Assembly (NCBI GenBank): GCA_002346645.1
Contig: DEAD01000013.1
Location: 165,260 to 229,259 of the forward strand
Length of the DNA stretch: 64,000 nt
Direction: 5' to 3'
Source of the DNA: Dehalococcoidia bacterium UBA2991
GTDB taxonomy: Bacteria; Chloroflexota; Dehalococcoidia; Tepidiformales; Tepidiformaceae
The notes beneath the pieces were generated by a model, which was not told the origin of the DNA, made no database searches, and saw only the letters and a list, made by a program, of their open reading frames with translations. Shown here one piece after another: positions 8,810 to 17,519 of this stretch (positions within the stretch are counted from its first letter, which is position 1; each line of letters starts with the position of its first letter). Both the position numbers and the translations under genes were made by a program.

Positions 8810-10050
8810 TGGGATGCCTCCTCCCTTGGCTGAGCGATTCGAAGAGCCTCCGGCAGCTGGTCAAGGAGCTGTTGACGAGCCTGCACTCTGGTCTGAAGAC
8901 CCCAGATATCTATAAAGCCGACCGCCGATTCATGGTCGAACGCATCGTCTCGGTCGTAAGTCGCAAGAGACCGGTTATACAGTGAGGAGTTCGCGCGGCG
9001 GCCAGTAACGGTCACTGAACCACGATGCAGACGAAGTCGAACTTCCCCACTGACGAATCGCTGCGTACTCAACATATAGGCAGCCAAATCCTGGTGGTGG
9101 GCACTAAACCAAAGCCCGTCATAGATAAGCTCAGCATATTCGGCAGCGATCTGGCGCTTCAAGCGGAGCTGTTGTTTGGAAAGTGTAAGAGCCTCGATCG
9201 CTTTGTGGCCTGCAAACAGAATGGTGGCTGCCGGAGCCTCGTAGATCTCTCTACTTTTGATGCCAACTAGACGATCTTCAACATGATCAACTCGACCAAC
9301 TCCGTGCGCCCCTCCAATTTCATTAAGCCGTTCCACTAGCTCAACAGGGGAAAGGAGCTCCCCATCAACAGTTGTAGGAAAGCCTTCTTCGAAACCAATC
9401 GAAACATCTACACCCTCGTTAGGGGCATCCTCGGGATCAATCGTCCAGACGTAAGCTTCAGGGGGAGGAGCCATCCATGGATCTTCAAGGACTCCCGCCT
9501 CGACACTCCTACCCCAGATGTTCTCATCGATACTGAAAGAGCCCTTCACTTCCCAGGCAATCGCAATGCCATTCTCTTGGAGATATTCGATCTCGGCCTC
9601 CCGAGACATCGCCTCCTCCCGAGTGGGGGCAACAATCTCAAGAGCAGGATCGAGAGTACGAATTCCAACATCAAAGCGCACCTGGTCGTTACCCTTGCCC
9701 GTACAGCCATGGGCAACCGCAACCGCACCTTCACCATGCGCTATGTCAACTAGAAGCTTCGCCATCAACGGACGGGCGAGAGCCGTTGCCAGCGGATATG
9801 CGTCCTGGTACAGGGCTCCACCCGCTAACGCTGGGAAGGCGAAGTATCTGAGGAAATCCTCACGAGCATCTTCGACGATAACCTTAGAAGCGCCTGCAGC
9901 GAGGCCGCGCTCTTCCAGCACGGCCTGCTCCCTACTCATGCCAACATCGATGTTCAGAGCGATAACGTCATAGCCACGCTCCTTTTTAAGCCAGGTAATA
10001 GCGGTAGTTGTATCGAGACCGCCGCTATAGGCGAGAACGAGTTTAGGCAC
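8806..10050 (-). CDS. argG: Argininosuccinate synthase
   Basis: Joins citrulline and aspartate using ATP, the penultimate step of arginine synthesis. The N-terminal P-loop of the ATP-pyrophosphatase fold is LAYSGGLDTT, followed by HGCTGKGNDQVRF, the citrulline/aspartate-binding signature. The GTG at 10050, with an AGGCAGGA site upstream, gives VPKLVLAYSGG, the usual N-terminus of the family, at 414 residues; a TTG at 10080 would add ten residues not typical of ArgG. It is the last recognisable arg gene of the minus-strand cluster; argH and argF are not in this window. Confidence 0.96.
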   Translation of the reverse strand: MPKLVLAYSGGLDTTTAITWLKKERGYDVIALNIDVGMSREQAVLEERGLAAGASKVIVEDAREDFLRYFAFPALAGGALYQDAYPLATALARPLMAKLLVDIAHGEGAVAVAHGCTGKGNDQVRFDVGIRTLDPALEIVAPTREEAMSREAEIEYLQENGIAIAWEVKGSFSIDENIWGRSVEAGVLEDPWMAPPPEAYVWTIDPEDAPNEGVDVSIGFEEGFPTTVDGELLSPVELVERLNEIGGAHGVGRVDHVEDRLVGIKSREIYEAPAATILFAGHKAIEALTLSKQQLRLKRQIAAEYAELIYDGLWFSAHHQDLAAYMLSTQRFVSGEVRLRLHRGSVTVTGRRANSSLYNRSLATYDRDDAFDHESAVGFIDIWGLQTRVQARQQLLDQLPEALRIAQPREEASQ

Positions 10051-10110
10051 GCGGTCCTGCCTTTCGATCGAATATCTCAAAGGGTAACCCCCATACAGCT
10101 CGGGGGGCAG

Positions 10111-10371
10111 TCAGGATAACCGCCGAATCACCAACCACGCCCCAATAGTGCTGATGAGAGCTACCACGACCACTAAAAACGCAATTACACCGAGGGCAGT
10201 GGGGAGGGCCCCTGCTAAGGCAAAGGGAGTGAAGGCCAGGCCTATCGCAGCTGCCGCCACACTTCCAAGTACAAGGATCGAGGGCGGGGCGATAGCTGTA
10301 TCAGTGACCCGGGCAGCTAACAATAGACGCAACCCCAAGCCGGCGAGGCTGACGGCCCCAAGTGTGCACAA
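10111..10371 (-). CDS. Small hydrophobic membrane protein within the arg cluster
   Basis: An 86-residue or longer protein made almost wholly of hydrophobic residues, with two or three membrane segments (about 1-20, 29-55 and 58-80) and a basic end (VIRRLS) that would face the cytoplasm. It lies between argD and argG with no close homologue I can name. The start is unclear: TTG at 10371 lacks a ribosome site, while the frame stays open upstream into the argD end, where GGAGG occurs without a standard start codon. Composition and position favour a real gene, possibly a small transporter subunit or a regulator of a membrane partner. Confidence 0.5.
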   Translation of the reverse strand: MCTLGAVSLAGLGLRLLLAARVTDTAIAPPSILVLGSVAAAAIGLAFTPFALAGALPTALGVIAFLVVVVALISTIGAWLVIRRLS

Positions 10372-10388
10372 GGCAAGAAGTAAGCCCG

Positions 10389-11579
10389 TTACGAAGTCGC
10401 TAACCTGATCGCCTCCTCAAGGATGTCACAGGCACGATCTATCTCGTCATCCTCGACGATGAGAGCAGGCATCAAGCGAATACGATCGGGACGTACATTA
10501 TTCACAAGCAAGCCACGCTCGCGGCAGAGGGTCACTACCCTGGGAGCCACTTCGCTTGAGAGACTTAAAGCGAGCAGCAGCCCACGTCCCCGAACCTCGG
10601 TAACAGCAGGTAAAGCATCCTCCATCTGACGGAGACGCATCACGAGCCGCTCTGAAGCACGACGAGTGGCAGTGAGAATATCGTTCTCGAAGATATACCG
10701 AAGAACAGCCACACCCGCAGCAGTCGCAACCGGATTAGCCCCAAAGGTAGTTCCGTGATCTCCCGGAACGAGATGGCCTGCAAGCGCGTCTCTTGCCAAA
10801 ACGGCACCAATAGGGAAGCCACCAGCAAGACCCTTTGCAACACACATTATGTCGGGCTCAATGCCATCTTGTTCATGCGCCCAAAGTGTCCCCGTGCGAC
10901 CGATACCTGCCTGAATCTCGTCGAGGATAAGGAGCAATCCCTTGTCATCGCACCACTTACGAACCGCTTGCAGATAACCAGGTCCAGGGACGTTCACACC
11001 ACCCTCTCCCTGAATGGGCTCTAACAGCACAGCTATCGTATTTTCATCAGTAGCAGCCTGAAGAGCGTCGATGTCATTCCAGGGAACGTGGTTGAAACCC
11101 GATGGCATAGGCTCGAAAGGCTCCCGGTAGCGAGTGGTTCCCGTAGCCGCGAGAGCACCAAGGCTACGTCCGTGGAAACCGTCCTGCATCGCAATGATCC
11201 CGTATTTCCCATCCCTTTCATCGTAGCCATATCGCCGAGCAACCTTTATTGCCGCCTCAATTGCCTCCGCTCCTGAGTTGCAGAAAAAGACACGATCAAG
11301 AGGGGAATTTTCAACAAGCAACTCCGCAAGTTCGATCATGGGAGTGGTGTAGTAGAGATTGGAAACATGAATTAGCCTTTGAGACTGGACTTCAGCAGCG
11401 GCAGTTACAGCAGGATGCGAGTGACCCAATGAGGTAACCGCAAGCCCCCCTACAAAATCTAAGTACTCATTCCCCTCGCTGTCCCAAACACAAGATCCCT
11501 CTCCTCTCTCAAGCACGATTGGTTGGCGGCCGTAGTTTTGGAAAAGATATTTACTCTCGCGTTCGATCCACTCGCTCAT
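10389..11579 (-). CDS. argD: Acetylornithine aminotransferase
   Basis: PLP-dependent class III aminotransferase converting N-acetylglutamate semialdehyde to N-acetylornithine. The PLP lysine is in CVAKGLAGGFPIGAVLA; LILDEIQAGIGRTG supplies the cofactor aspartate, and FCNSGAEAIEAAIKVAR and GTTFGANPVA are the other family signatures. At 396 residues it is full length, starting from ATG at 11579. It follows argB by about 70 bp on the minus strand. The enzyme may also serve lysine synthesis, as ArgD does in many bacteria. Confidence 0.96.
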   Translation of the reverse strand: MSEWIERESKYLFQNYGRQPIVLERGEGSCVWDSEGNEYLDFVGGLAVTSLGHSHPAVTAAAEVQSQRLIHVSNLYYTTPMIELAELLVENSPLDRVFFCNSGAEAIEAAIKVARRYGYDERDGKYGIIAMQDGFHGRSLGALAATGTTRYREPFEPMPSGFNHVPWNDIDALQAATDENTIAVLLEPIQGEGGVNVPGPGYLQAVRKWCDDKGLLLILDEIQAGIGRTGTLWAHEQDGIEPDIMCVAKGLAGGFPIGAVLARDALAGHLVPGDHGTTFGANPVATAAGVAVLRYIFENDILTATRRASERLVMRLRQMEDALPAVTEVRGRGLLLALSLSSEVAPRVVTLCRERGLLVNNVRPDRIRLMPALIVEDDEIDRACDILEEAIRLATS

Positions 11580-11650
11580 GACCGCTCAACTCCTACAAGG
11601 ACTGGATTAGGGGCAGCAATTGTACGACGCAGTTTTATAGGAACCTGCAC

Positions 11651-12430
11651 CTATAAAACTTCAGGGGGGAATACTGTTCCTCTCCCCTCTCTTTCTAAAA
11701 GGGCAGCTGGGATGCGTCCATCAATAATATGGCTGGGCACCCCCAAGCTTGCCGCCAAGAGAGCTGCTTCCGTCTTGGGAATCATGCCACCAGCAATCAC
11801 CCCACGCTCCCGAAGATCGCGCACAGCAAAAGCATTGAGCTCTGAGAGAACTTGGCCATTCTCCCCCCGCACCCCCTCAACGTCAGTCAAAAAGACAATC
11901 TCACAAGCATTCACTGCTTGTGCGATCCACCCAGCAGCCTCATCAGCGTTTACGTTCACAAGCTGATCACCATCAGCTGTAGAGACAAAACCGACAGGGG
12001 CCACCACTGGTATGAAGCCTGCCACTCGCAGAGCTATCACAGGCTCCGGATTGACAGCCACCGGGATTCCGACGAAGCCTAGTTCTGGACGACGCTGTTC
12101 ACACTCAAGAATCCGCCCGTCTGCACCTGAGATACCAACAGCACGAACACCCGCAGCGTTCAAAGCCGACACGATACGCTTATTAACTAGGCCAGATAGG
12201 ACAGCAACGACAATAGGTAAGACACTTGAATCAGTTACGCGCAGTCCATCGACAAAACGACTTTGGATCCCCATCGCCTCCAACCATCGGCTTGCCTCAG
12301 CCCCTCCCCCATGGACAACGATGGGACGAGCCCCTTTGCGTTCGAGAGCAGCAATGTCTCCAAAGGTTGTGTCTGCGGAACCCAACGTGCTTCCCCCTAC
12401 CTTTATGACAAGGGGTCCCTGGTCACTCAT
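11651..12430 (-). CDS. argB: Acetylglutamate kinase
   Basis: Phosphorylates N-acetylglutamate, the second step of arginine synthesis. The amino-acid kinase fold begins LVIKVGGSTLG, with the substrate loop VVHGGGAEASRWL and FVDGLRVTD, and ends with GGMIPKTEAALLAASLG. It has 259 residues, somewhat shorter than feedback-inhibited ArgB forms that carry an N-terminal helix, so it may be insensitive to arginine (inference). The ATG overlaps the argJ stop by 4 bp. The LysW-linked kinase LysZ is a possible alternative in this fold, but argJ next door supports the acetylated arginine route. Confidence 0.94.
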   Translation of the reverse strand: MSDQGPLVIKVGGSTLGSADTTFGDIAALERKGARPIVVHGGGAEASRWLEAMGIQSRFVDGLRVTDSSVLPIVVAVLSGLVNKRIVSALNAAGVRAVGISGADGRILECEQRRPELGFVGIPVAVNPEPVIALRVAGFIPVVAPVGFVSTADGDQLVNVNADEAAGWIAQAVNACEIVFLTDVEGVRGENGQVLSELNAFAVRDLRERGVIAGGMIPKTEAALLAASLGVPSHIIDGRIPAALLEREGRGTVFPPEVL

Positions 12431-13626
12431 GTGGTGTAGTCAGCATTAATTGAGATGTACCCGGCTGTAAGATCGCAGGTCCAACCAGTGGAAACCGCCT
12501 TGCCCGCCCCGAGATCTACTTCGATGGAGACCTCCTCGGCAGACATAGCGCGAGAAACCTCAGCCTCGTCATAGGGAATAGGCTCCTTGCGCTCGAAAAG
12601 TCGGTGGCCACAAACAGTCACTGTTACATTCTCCTCAAGAATTGCGACCTCCGAACGCCCAACCACTCCCACAATGCGACCCCAATTAGGGTCAGCCCCA
12701 TGGACCGCAGTTTTCACAAGCGGCGAGGTACCAATCTCTCGAACGAGCAGCCGAGCATCCTCTTCTGTAACGGCACCACTAACCGTAATCTCGATTAGTT
12801 TCGTAGCTCCCTCGCCATCTCGGGCTATAGCCTTAGCTAGTTCAATGCAAATGGTATCCAGTGCCTGGACAAAGGCACTGTAATTTTCGCTATCAGCAGT
12901 TATGAACTCGCCACCCGCAGCACCATTCGCGAAAAGAATCACGGAGTCGCTTGGGCTGGTATCCCCGTCAACAGTGATGAGATTAAAGCTACGGGCAGCG
13001 GCATCAGAAAGTGCGGCTTGCAGCGTTTCCTTACCAACGGGTGCATCCGTCGTTAGGTAAGCAAGCATAGTTGCCATATTGGGATGAATCATTCCAGAGC
13101 CCTTGGCGCAGCCACCAAGGGAATAGGGGCCAAACCGAACAGAACAATGCTTGGACACAAGATCTGTCGTCATGATGGCCCGAGCAAAGTCAGCTCCCCC
13201 ACTATCGGTAACTTCGATAGCCTCAATACCGGAGGAAATTCGGTCCATGGACAAGGGATGACCAATCACCCCTGTACTGCAAACAAACATCGCTTCAGCT
13301 GCGATCCCTACCTTTTGGGCCGCTAGTTCTGACATACGGAATGCATCACGCAAGCCCCGCTCTCCAGTACTGGCATTAGCGTTACCACTATTCACCACTA
13401 CACCCTGCCCCTGACCGCCAACAAGACGCGCCTGGTTAACATCGATGCAGGCAGAACGAAGTCGATTACGAGTGAATACCGCAGCCGCGGAGGCTGGCCG
13501 ATCGGAAAGAAGAATCCCTATGTCCAACTTCCCTTCGCCATAAGTCTTGATACCCGCGTAAGCAGCACCCGCACTAAAGCCCAAGGGGGTTGTAGCACTA
13601 CCGTTGAGGTCAACTTCGACTGTCAT
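12427..13626 (-). CDS. argJ: Glutamate N-acetyltransferase / ornithine acetyltransferase
   Basis: Transfers the acetyl group from acetylornithine to glutamate, making the arginine pathway cyclic. The 399-residue precursor self-cleaves before the nucleophilic threonine in HPNMATMLAYLTTDA, preceded by CAKGSGMIHP. The conserved C-terminal DLTAGYISINADYTT is present. Whether it can also use acetyl-CoA (bifunctional) cannot be told from sequence; no argA is seen here. It overlaps argC and argB by 4 bp each. Confidence 0.96.
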   Translation of the reverse strand: MTVEVDLNGSATTPLGFSAGAAYAGIKTYGEGKLDIGILLSDRPASAAAVFTRNRLRSACIDVNQARLVGGQGQGVVVNSGNANASTGERGLRDAFRMSELAAQKVGIAAEAMFVCSTGVIGHPLSMDRISSGIEAIEVTDSGGADFARAIMTTDLVSKHCSVRFGPYSLGGCAKGSGMIHPNMATMLAYLTTDAPVGKETLQAALSDAAARSFNLITVDGDTSPSDSVILFANGAAGGEFITADSENYSAFVQALDTICIELAKAIARDGEGATKLIEITVSGAVTEEDARLLVREIGTSPLVKTAVHGADPNWGRIVGVVGRSEVAILEENVTVTVCGHRLFERKEPIPYDEAEVSRAMSAEEVSIEVDLGAGKAVSTGWTCDLTAGYISINADYTT

Positions 13627-14648
13627 GGATACAGGGCGGGATGATCAAGGCCCGCTTCCTGGGGCAAGCCTGACATGAGGTTCATGTTCTCGATAGCACT
13701 CCCAGCAGCACCTTTCATGAGATTGTCAAGAACGCCAACGGCCACGAGTGCCCCGTTTCGCTGGTCCACAGTGGGAAACACAAGGCATTTGTTACTTCCA
13801 AATGTGTGCTTCGTGTGGGGAGCCGTGTCGCTAACCACGGTAAAGGGAACATCAGCATAGAAGTCGCGATAAAGGGCAAGCACTTCCGCTTGCGAAACAC
13901 TCTCAGCCAGAGGCGCATAACAGGTGGAATGAATACCACGAGTCATGGGAACTAGGTGCGGCACGAAGGTAACGGCCACCTCCGTTTCCTCACGTAACCG
14001 AGAGAGCTCCTGTGCCATCTCAGGCTGGTGGTTATGGTCTGCAACGCGATAAGCGGAGACATCCTCATTCACGTCGCTATAGCTAAATCCACCGCCTGTG
14101 CCACGTCCTGCACCAGAAATCCCTGACTTAGCGTCGACAAAAACACGGGGCACCACTATGCCCGCCGCCACAGCAGGAGCGAGCGCAAGGATGGTAGCGG
14201 CTGGATAGCAACCCGGGTTGGCAACCAGATCCGCTTTCGCAATATCGGATGCATAGAGATCAGCAAGTCCATAGACCGCGCGATCCAAAAGTTCAGGGGC
14301 AGGATGTTCCTCATGAAACCATTCGGTAAAGGCCCCTGGTTCGCGGAGACGAAAGTCAGCTGCAATATCGATTACCCGCAATCCCTGCTCGACCAAGGGT
14401 GCACATACCTCAGCACTTGCGCCGGTTGGCAAGGCTGAAAAGACGACATCAACCTCCTGCTCGAGGTCTGTCGTTATGGGAAGATCTGCATAGGCGGCGA
14501 GGTGAGGGAAGGCCTTGCCCAACATCTGCCCAGCAAGCGAGCGCCCTGTAGCAGCAACAAGCTCTGCTTCGGGATGGTTCCAAAGCAAGCGTGCCGCTTC
14601 CATACCCGCAAAACCGGTTACGTTAATGATTCCAACCCGGACCGTCAT
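13623..14648 (-). CDS. argC: N-acetyl-gamma-glutamyl-phosphate reductase
   Basis: NADPH-dependent reduction of N-acetylglutamyl phosphate, third step of arginine synthesis. Rossmann motif at the N-terminus (VGIINVTGFAGMEAARLL), catalytic cysteine in VANPGCYPAATILAL and catalytic histidine region HLVPMTRGIHSTCYA. Full length at 341 residues. It is the first gene of the argCJBD cluster; a TAAATT -10-like hexamer on the minus strand at 14688-14693 lies between it and the divergent RNase Z-like gene. No arginine operator was recognised. Confidence 0.96.
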   Translation of the reverse strand: MTVRVGIINVTGFAGMEAARLLWNHPEAELVAATGRSLAGQMLGKAFPHLAAYADLPITTDLEQEVDVVFSALPTGASAEVCAPLVEQGLRVIDIAADFRLREPGAFTEWFHEEHPAPELLDRAVYGLADLYASDIAKADLVANPGCYPAATILALAPAVAAGIVVPRVFVDAKSGISGAGRGTGGGFSYSDVNEDVSAYRVADHNHQPEMAQELSRLREETEVAVTFVPHLVPMTRGIHSTCYAPLAESVSQAEVLALYRDFYADVPFTVVSDTAPHTKHTFGSNKCLVFPTVDQRNGALVAVGVLDNLMKGAAGSAIENMNLMSGLPQEAGLDHPALYP

Positions 14649-14704
14649 GATGGCATTGTCCCGCCTCCCGCAAGCACGCGCGAACGCAATTTAGAGGGGA
14701 ACAG

Positions 14705-14710
14705 TAGGAT
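14705..14710 (+). promoter_or_regulatory. -10 element (TAGGAT) placing the start site at the next ATG
   Basis: TAGGAT ends seven bases before the ATG at 14718, so a standard transcription start falls on or next to the start codon. No clear Shine-Dalgarno site precedes the gene. The same geometry recurs at five other genes in this window. Confidence 0.4.
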
Positions 14711-14717
14711 TCCTGGC

Positions 14718-15443
14718 ATGTCGCTAGATCTAACCTTCCTTGGAACCGGAAACGCCTTTGCACCTGGGGGCCTCTGCTGGAACGGATTTCTTGTCGACCA
14801 GCGCTATCTATTTGAAGCTCCACCTCAGGCCCTAATGTCACTTCACCGTGTTGACGTAGACCCGAACGCAATCGAAGCGGTAGTCCTGAGCCACCACCAC
14901 GGTGACCACTTTCTTGGCTTGCCCTTTCTTTTGCTCCATTGGAAGCACCGAGGGCGAGAAACTCCGGTCACCATCGTGGGTCCACCACAGACAGAGCAGC
15001 TAGCTCGTGAGATCGGAGAGACGGTCTACCCAGGACTTTTTGAAAACGAATTCGGCATCGAGTGGCGGGAAGTCACTGCCGGTGAATCCACAACAATAGG
15101 AGACCTCACAGTGGAGGCAGTCGCAGTAGAACACGACGATAGGCTTTCGCTTAACCTCGGCTACCACGCACTGCTTGCGGGCAAACCATTTGCCTACACC
15201 GGAGACACTCGTCTCTGCGACGCCGTAATAGACCTGGCACAAAGAGCAGACGTTTTGGTGGCAGAATGCGCTTCACGGGACACCTCCATCCCCATCCACA
15301 TGAACCTTGTAGAGGACATCCCTGAGGTTCACGCAGCATTGCCACCTAACTCGAAGCTTTTATTGACCCATATCGCACCCGACGTGGAAACCAATCTGCC
15401 ACGTACGATCGTCGCGCAAGACTTCAAGAAATACACTTTCTAG
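14718..15443 (+). CDS. RNase Z-like metallo-beta-lactamase-fold hydrolase
   Basis: A 241-residue MBL-fold protein with the two-zinc motif SHHHGDHFLGLPFLL, then FAYTGDTRLCDAV, HMNLVEDI and LLLTHIAPD, which are the ElaC/RNase Z-like arrangement. The flexible arm used by true RNase Z to hold tRNA is not apparent, so a phosphodiesterase or lactonase role is as likely as tRNA 3' processing. It is divergent from argC and stands alone before the thiolase group. The ATG at 14718 gives the natural N-terminus MSLDLTFLGTGNA; the open frame upstream overlaps argC on the other strand and is ignored. Confidence 0.85.
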   Translation: MSLDLTFLGTGNAFAPGGLCWNGFLVDQRYLFEAPPQALMSLHRVDVDPNAIEAVVLSHHHGDHFLGLPFLLLHWKHRGRETPVTIVGPPQTEQLAREIGETVYPGLFENEFGIEWREVTAGESTTIGDLTVEAVAVEHDDRLSLNLGYHALLAGKPFAYTGDTRLCDAVIDLAQRADVLVAECASRDTSIPIHMNLVEDIPEVHAALPPNSKLLLTHIAPDVETNLPRTIVAQDFKKYTF

Positions 15444-15475
15444 TTTCAATCCCAGCAGTTCCTAGGCCTCTGCGC

Positions 15476-15481
15476 TAAAAT
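15476..15481 (+). promoter_or_regulatory. -10 element (TAAAAT), leaderless start for the thiolase gene
   Basis: TAAAAT is followed by exactly six bases and then the ATG at 15488, so transcription would begin at the A of the start codon. No Shine-Dalgarno sequence precedes the gene and no good -35 was found. Confidence 0.5.
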
Positions 15482-15487
15482 TCCGCA

Positions 15488-16681
15488 ATGCCACATCAAC
15501 TTCGCGGCGCCGCGGCTATCACAGGTCTTGGAATCACGCCCATGGGACGGATCTACGGAAAGAGCTCTACTGACTTTGCAGTGGATGCAGTCCGCCTCGC
15601 CATCGACGATGCCGGATTAGAAAAGTCCGACATCGACGGCCTATTGATTAACGCCGGCATCACGGGGATGACAGGAGCCAATGGCGTAGGCCTGCAGCTA
15701 CAAAACGCACTGGGGATGGGTGATCTTCGGCTGCTTAATCATATGAATGCAGCGGGATCAACTGCAGCACAAATGGTGCAGTACGCAACAATGGCCATCG
15801 ATGCTGGAATGGCCACCCACGTGGTCTGCGTCTTCGCCGATGCCCCCTTGCAGCAGGGCAGCTCCTCAGCCGCCGCCTATGGAAACGCAGGCCGCCGCTC
15901 GGGGCCAACAGGCATCCTTGGCCTCTCAGCAGGGGCTGGTCATTTCGGAGCCAACACTGCCTACGCCCTTGCTGCCAAGCGACACATGTCGCTCTACGGG
16001 ACAACGCAAGACCAACTCGGCGCAATCGCAGTTGCGGAACGATCCTGGGCTACTATGAACCCGCGGGCAAAAATGCAAGACCCTCTTACCCTCGAGGAGT
16101 ACCACGCCTCTCGCTGGATAGTGGAACCTCTGCACCTGCTGGACTGCTGTCTCGTCTCCAATGGAGCAGTGGCTGTAATCGTTAGTCCGGCTAACCAAGC
16201 CAAAGCCATGCCCCAGCCTCCCGTATACGTTTGGGGCATGGGCCAGGGACATCCAGGTGATGCTCGTCGCGCCGGCGACGCAGCAGAAACGGAAACCGGA
16301 GCACGGTTGGCCGCAGAAACCGTCTTCCGGATGGCTGGTGTTGGGCCAGAAGACATCGATGTGTGTGAACTTTATGACTGCTATACCTACACAGTACTCG
16401 TCACCCTGGAGGACTATGGCTTCTGCAAAAAGGGAGAGGGGGGCGCGTTTGTCGAGGACGGAAAACTGGGACCGGGTGGCTCCCTACCAACGAACACCGG
16501 AGGTGGGCAACTCTCGGCCTACTACATGTGGGGAATGACTCCTCTCAGTGAAGCAATCATCCAGGGGCGTAGCCAAGGTGGTGAGCGCCAGGTTGAGAAG
16601 AACGACCTCATACTGGCAACAGGAAATGGCGGGGCGCTGAGCTATCATGCCTCCCTCATCCTTAGCCCGCACGCAAACTAA
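15488..16681 (+). CDS. Thiolase-fold lipid-transfer/aldolase protein (Ltp2-like)
   Basis: A 397-residue protein of the SCP-x/Ltp thiolase superfamily. The nucleophilic cysteine of true thiolases is missing: the usual NxxCxSG site reads NHMNAAGSTAAQMVQ. The Ltp2 signature is present (ELYDCYTYTVLVTLEDYGF), together with LSAYYMWGM where thiolases have GHP. In characterised Ltp2 proteins such tyrosines drive retro-aldol cleavage of beta-hydroxyacyl-CoA side chains, with a DUF35 partner. The next gene here is DUF35, 13 bp downstream, which supports that role. The substrate is unknown; steroid-like or branched acyl-CoAs are plausible. Confidence 0.85.
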   Translation: MPHQLRGAAAITGLGITPMGRIYGKSSTDFAVDAVRLAIDDAGLEKSDIDGLLINAGITGMTGANGVGLQLQNALGMGDLRLLNHMNAAGSTAAQMVQYATMAIDAGMATHVVCVFADAPLQQGSSSAAAYGNAGRRSGPTGILGLSAGAGHFGANTAYALAAKRHMSLYGTTQDQLGAIAVAERSWATMNPRAKMQDPLTLEEYHASRWIVEPLHLLDCCLVSNGAVAVIVSPANQAKAMPQPPVYVWGMGQGHPGDARRAGDAAETETGARLAAETVFRMAGVGPEDIDVCELYDCYTYTVLVTLEDYGFCKKGEGGAFVEDGKLGPGGSLPTNTGGGQLSAYYMWGMTPLSEAIIQGRSQGGERQVEKNDLILATGNGGALSYHASLILSPHAN

Positions 16682-16694
16682 GAGAGGCTGAGTC

Positions 16695-17108
16695 ATGGCA
16701 GACGAAACCCCAACTAAGCCAGTCTCCCAACCTGACGAACTGACAGAGCCCTTCTTCGCCGCAGGAGAGGAGGGGCGGCTACTGCTCGCTACCTGCGTCG
16801 TATGCAAAGAAATGCGCCTACCAACCTCTCCAACTTGCCCCAATTGCCTTGGTGAAGGATACGAATGGAACCAGGTGAGTGGGCGAGGCAAGGTCTACAC
16901 TTTCGGAATCATGCACCAACGCTACCACCCTGCCTGGGAGCCAGAACTGCCTTATAACATCGCCGTTGTAGAGCTGGAGGAGGGCCCCCGCATGCCTGCC
17001 AATATCATTGGTGTGGAGAACGACGAGATCTCCGTAGGCATGCCAGTGGAGGTTGTCTGGGAACTCGAGGGCGAAATCCCTGTTCCCCGTTTTAGGCCTT
17101 TGGCCTAA
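16695..17108 (+). CDS. DUF35 OB-fold zinc-ribbon partner of the thiolase-like protein
   Basis: 137 residues: an N-terminal helix, a rubredoxin-like zinc ribbon (CVVCKEMRLP then CPNC) and a C-terminal OB fold that in known complexes binds acyl-CoA and contacts the thiolase/aldolase subunit. The motif ANIIGVENDEISVGMPVEV is the common DUF35 ending. The ATG at 16695 has a GAGAGG site upstream. Gene order thiolase-DUF35 matches Ltp2-ChsH2-type aldolase complexes. Confidence 0.88.
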   Translation: MADETPTKPVSQPDELTEPFFAAGEEGRLLLATCVVCKEMRLPTSPTCPNCLGEGYEWNQVSGRGKVYTFGIMHQRYHPAWEPELPYNIAVVELEEGPRMPANIIGVENDEISVGMPVEVVWELEGEIPVPRFRPLA

Positions 17109-17113
17109 AGGCA

Positions 17114-17509
17114 ATGCCACAGGGCGCTCTCAGCATCGTCCTCTGGGCAACTGACCTCCATGACTTTGCCACATTCCTCACGACCGTCGTGGGAGCCAAG
17201 CTACACACACGACATCCAGGGTTTGTGTCACTCACCGTAGAGGGCGCCGAGATCCAGTTACACTCAGATGAATCCTTTCCTGGTCATCCCTGGCGCGAGG
17301 CTATATCCAGCGAGGGCTCAGCCCGAGGAATCGGAACTGAAGTACGAATCCGGGTTGATACCATAGAAAAACGCCACAAGAAGGCCATTGAGCTGGGCTA
17401 CGTCAGCATCCAGCAACCCCATGAGGAAAGCACCGGACGCACTTGCCAGATCATGGGGCCGGACGGGTACTTCTTTACCTTGTGGGAGCCACAAATTGGA
17501 GGTTCATAA
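17114..17509 (+). CDS. VOC (glyoxalase/dioxygenase) superfamily protein
   Basis: 131 residues forming one VOC half-barrel module pair: LWATDLHDFATFLTTVVGA at the start and QIMGPDGYFFTLWEP at the end, the typical final strand. Family members bind a divalent metal through His and Glu; His72-type and the terminal Glu127 are present, but full ligand assignment is not possible by eye. Five bases after the DUF35 stop, hence co-transcribed with the aldolase pair; it may act on the same substrate class. Confidence 0.78.
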   Translation: MPQGALSIVLWATDLHDFATFLTTVVGAKLHTRHPGFVSLTVEGAEIQLHSDESFPGHPWREAISSEGSARGIGTEVRIRVDTIEKRHKKAIELGYVSIQQPHEESTGRTCQIMGPDGYFFTLWEPQIGGS

Positions 17510-17519
17510 ATAACTTCCC

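Noticed and set aside
9518..9973. 151-aa plus-strand frame
   Set aside because: Antisense to argG and made mostly of Ser, Arg and Ala, typical of a codon-bias shadow.
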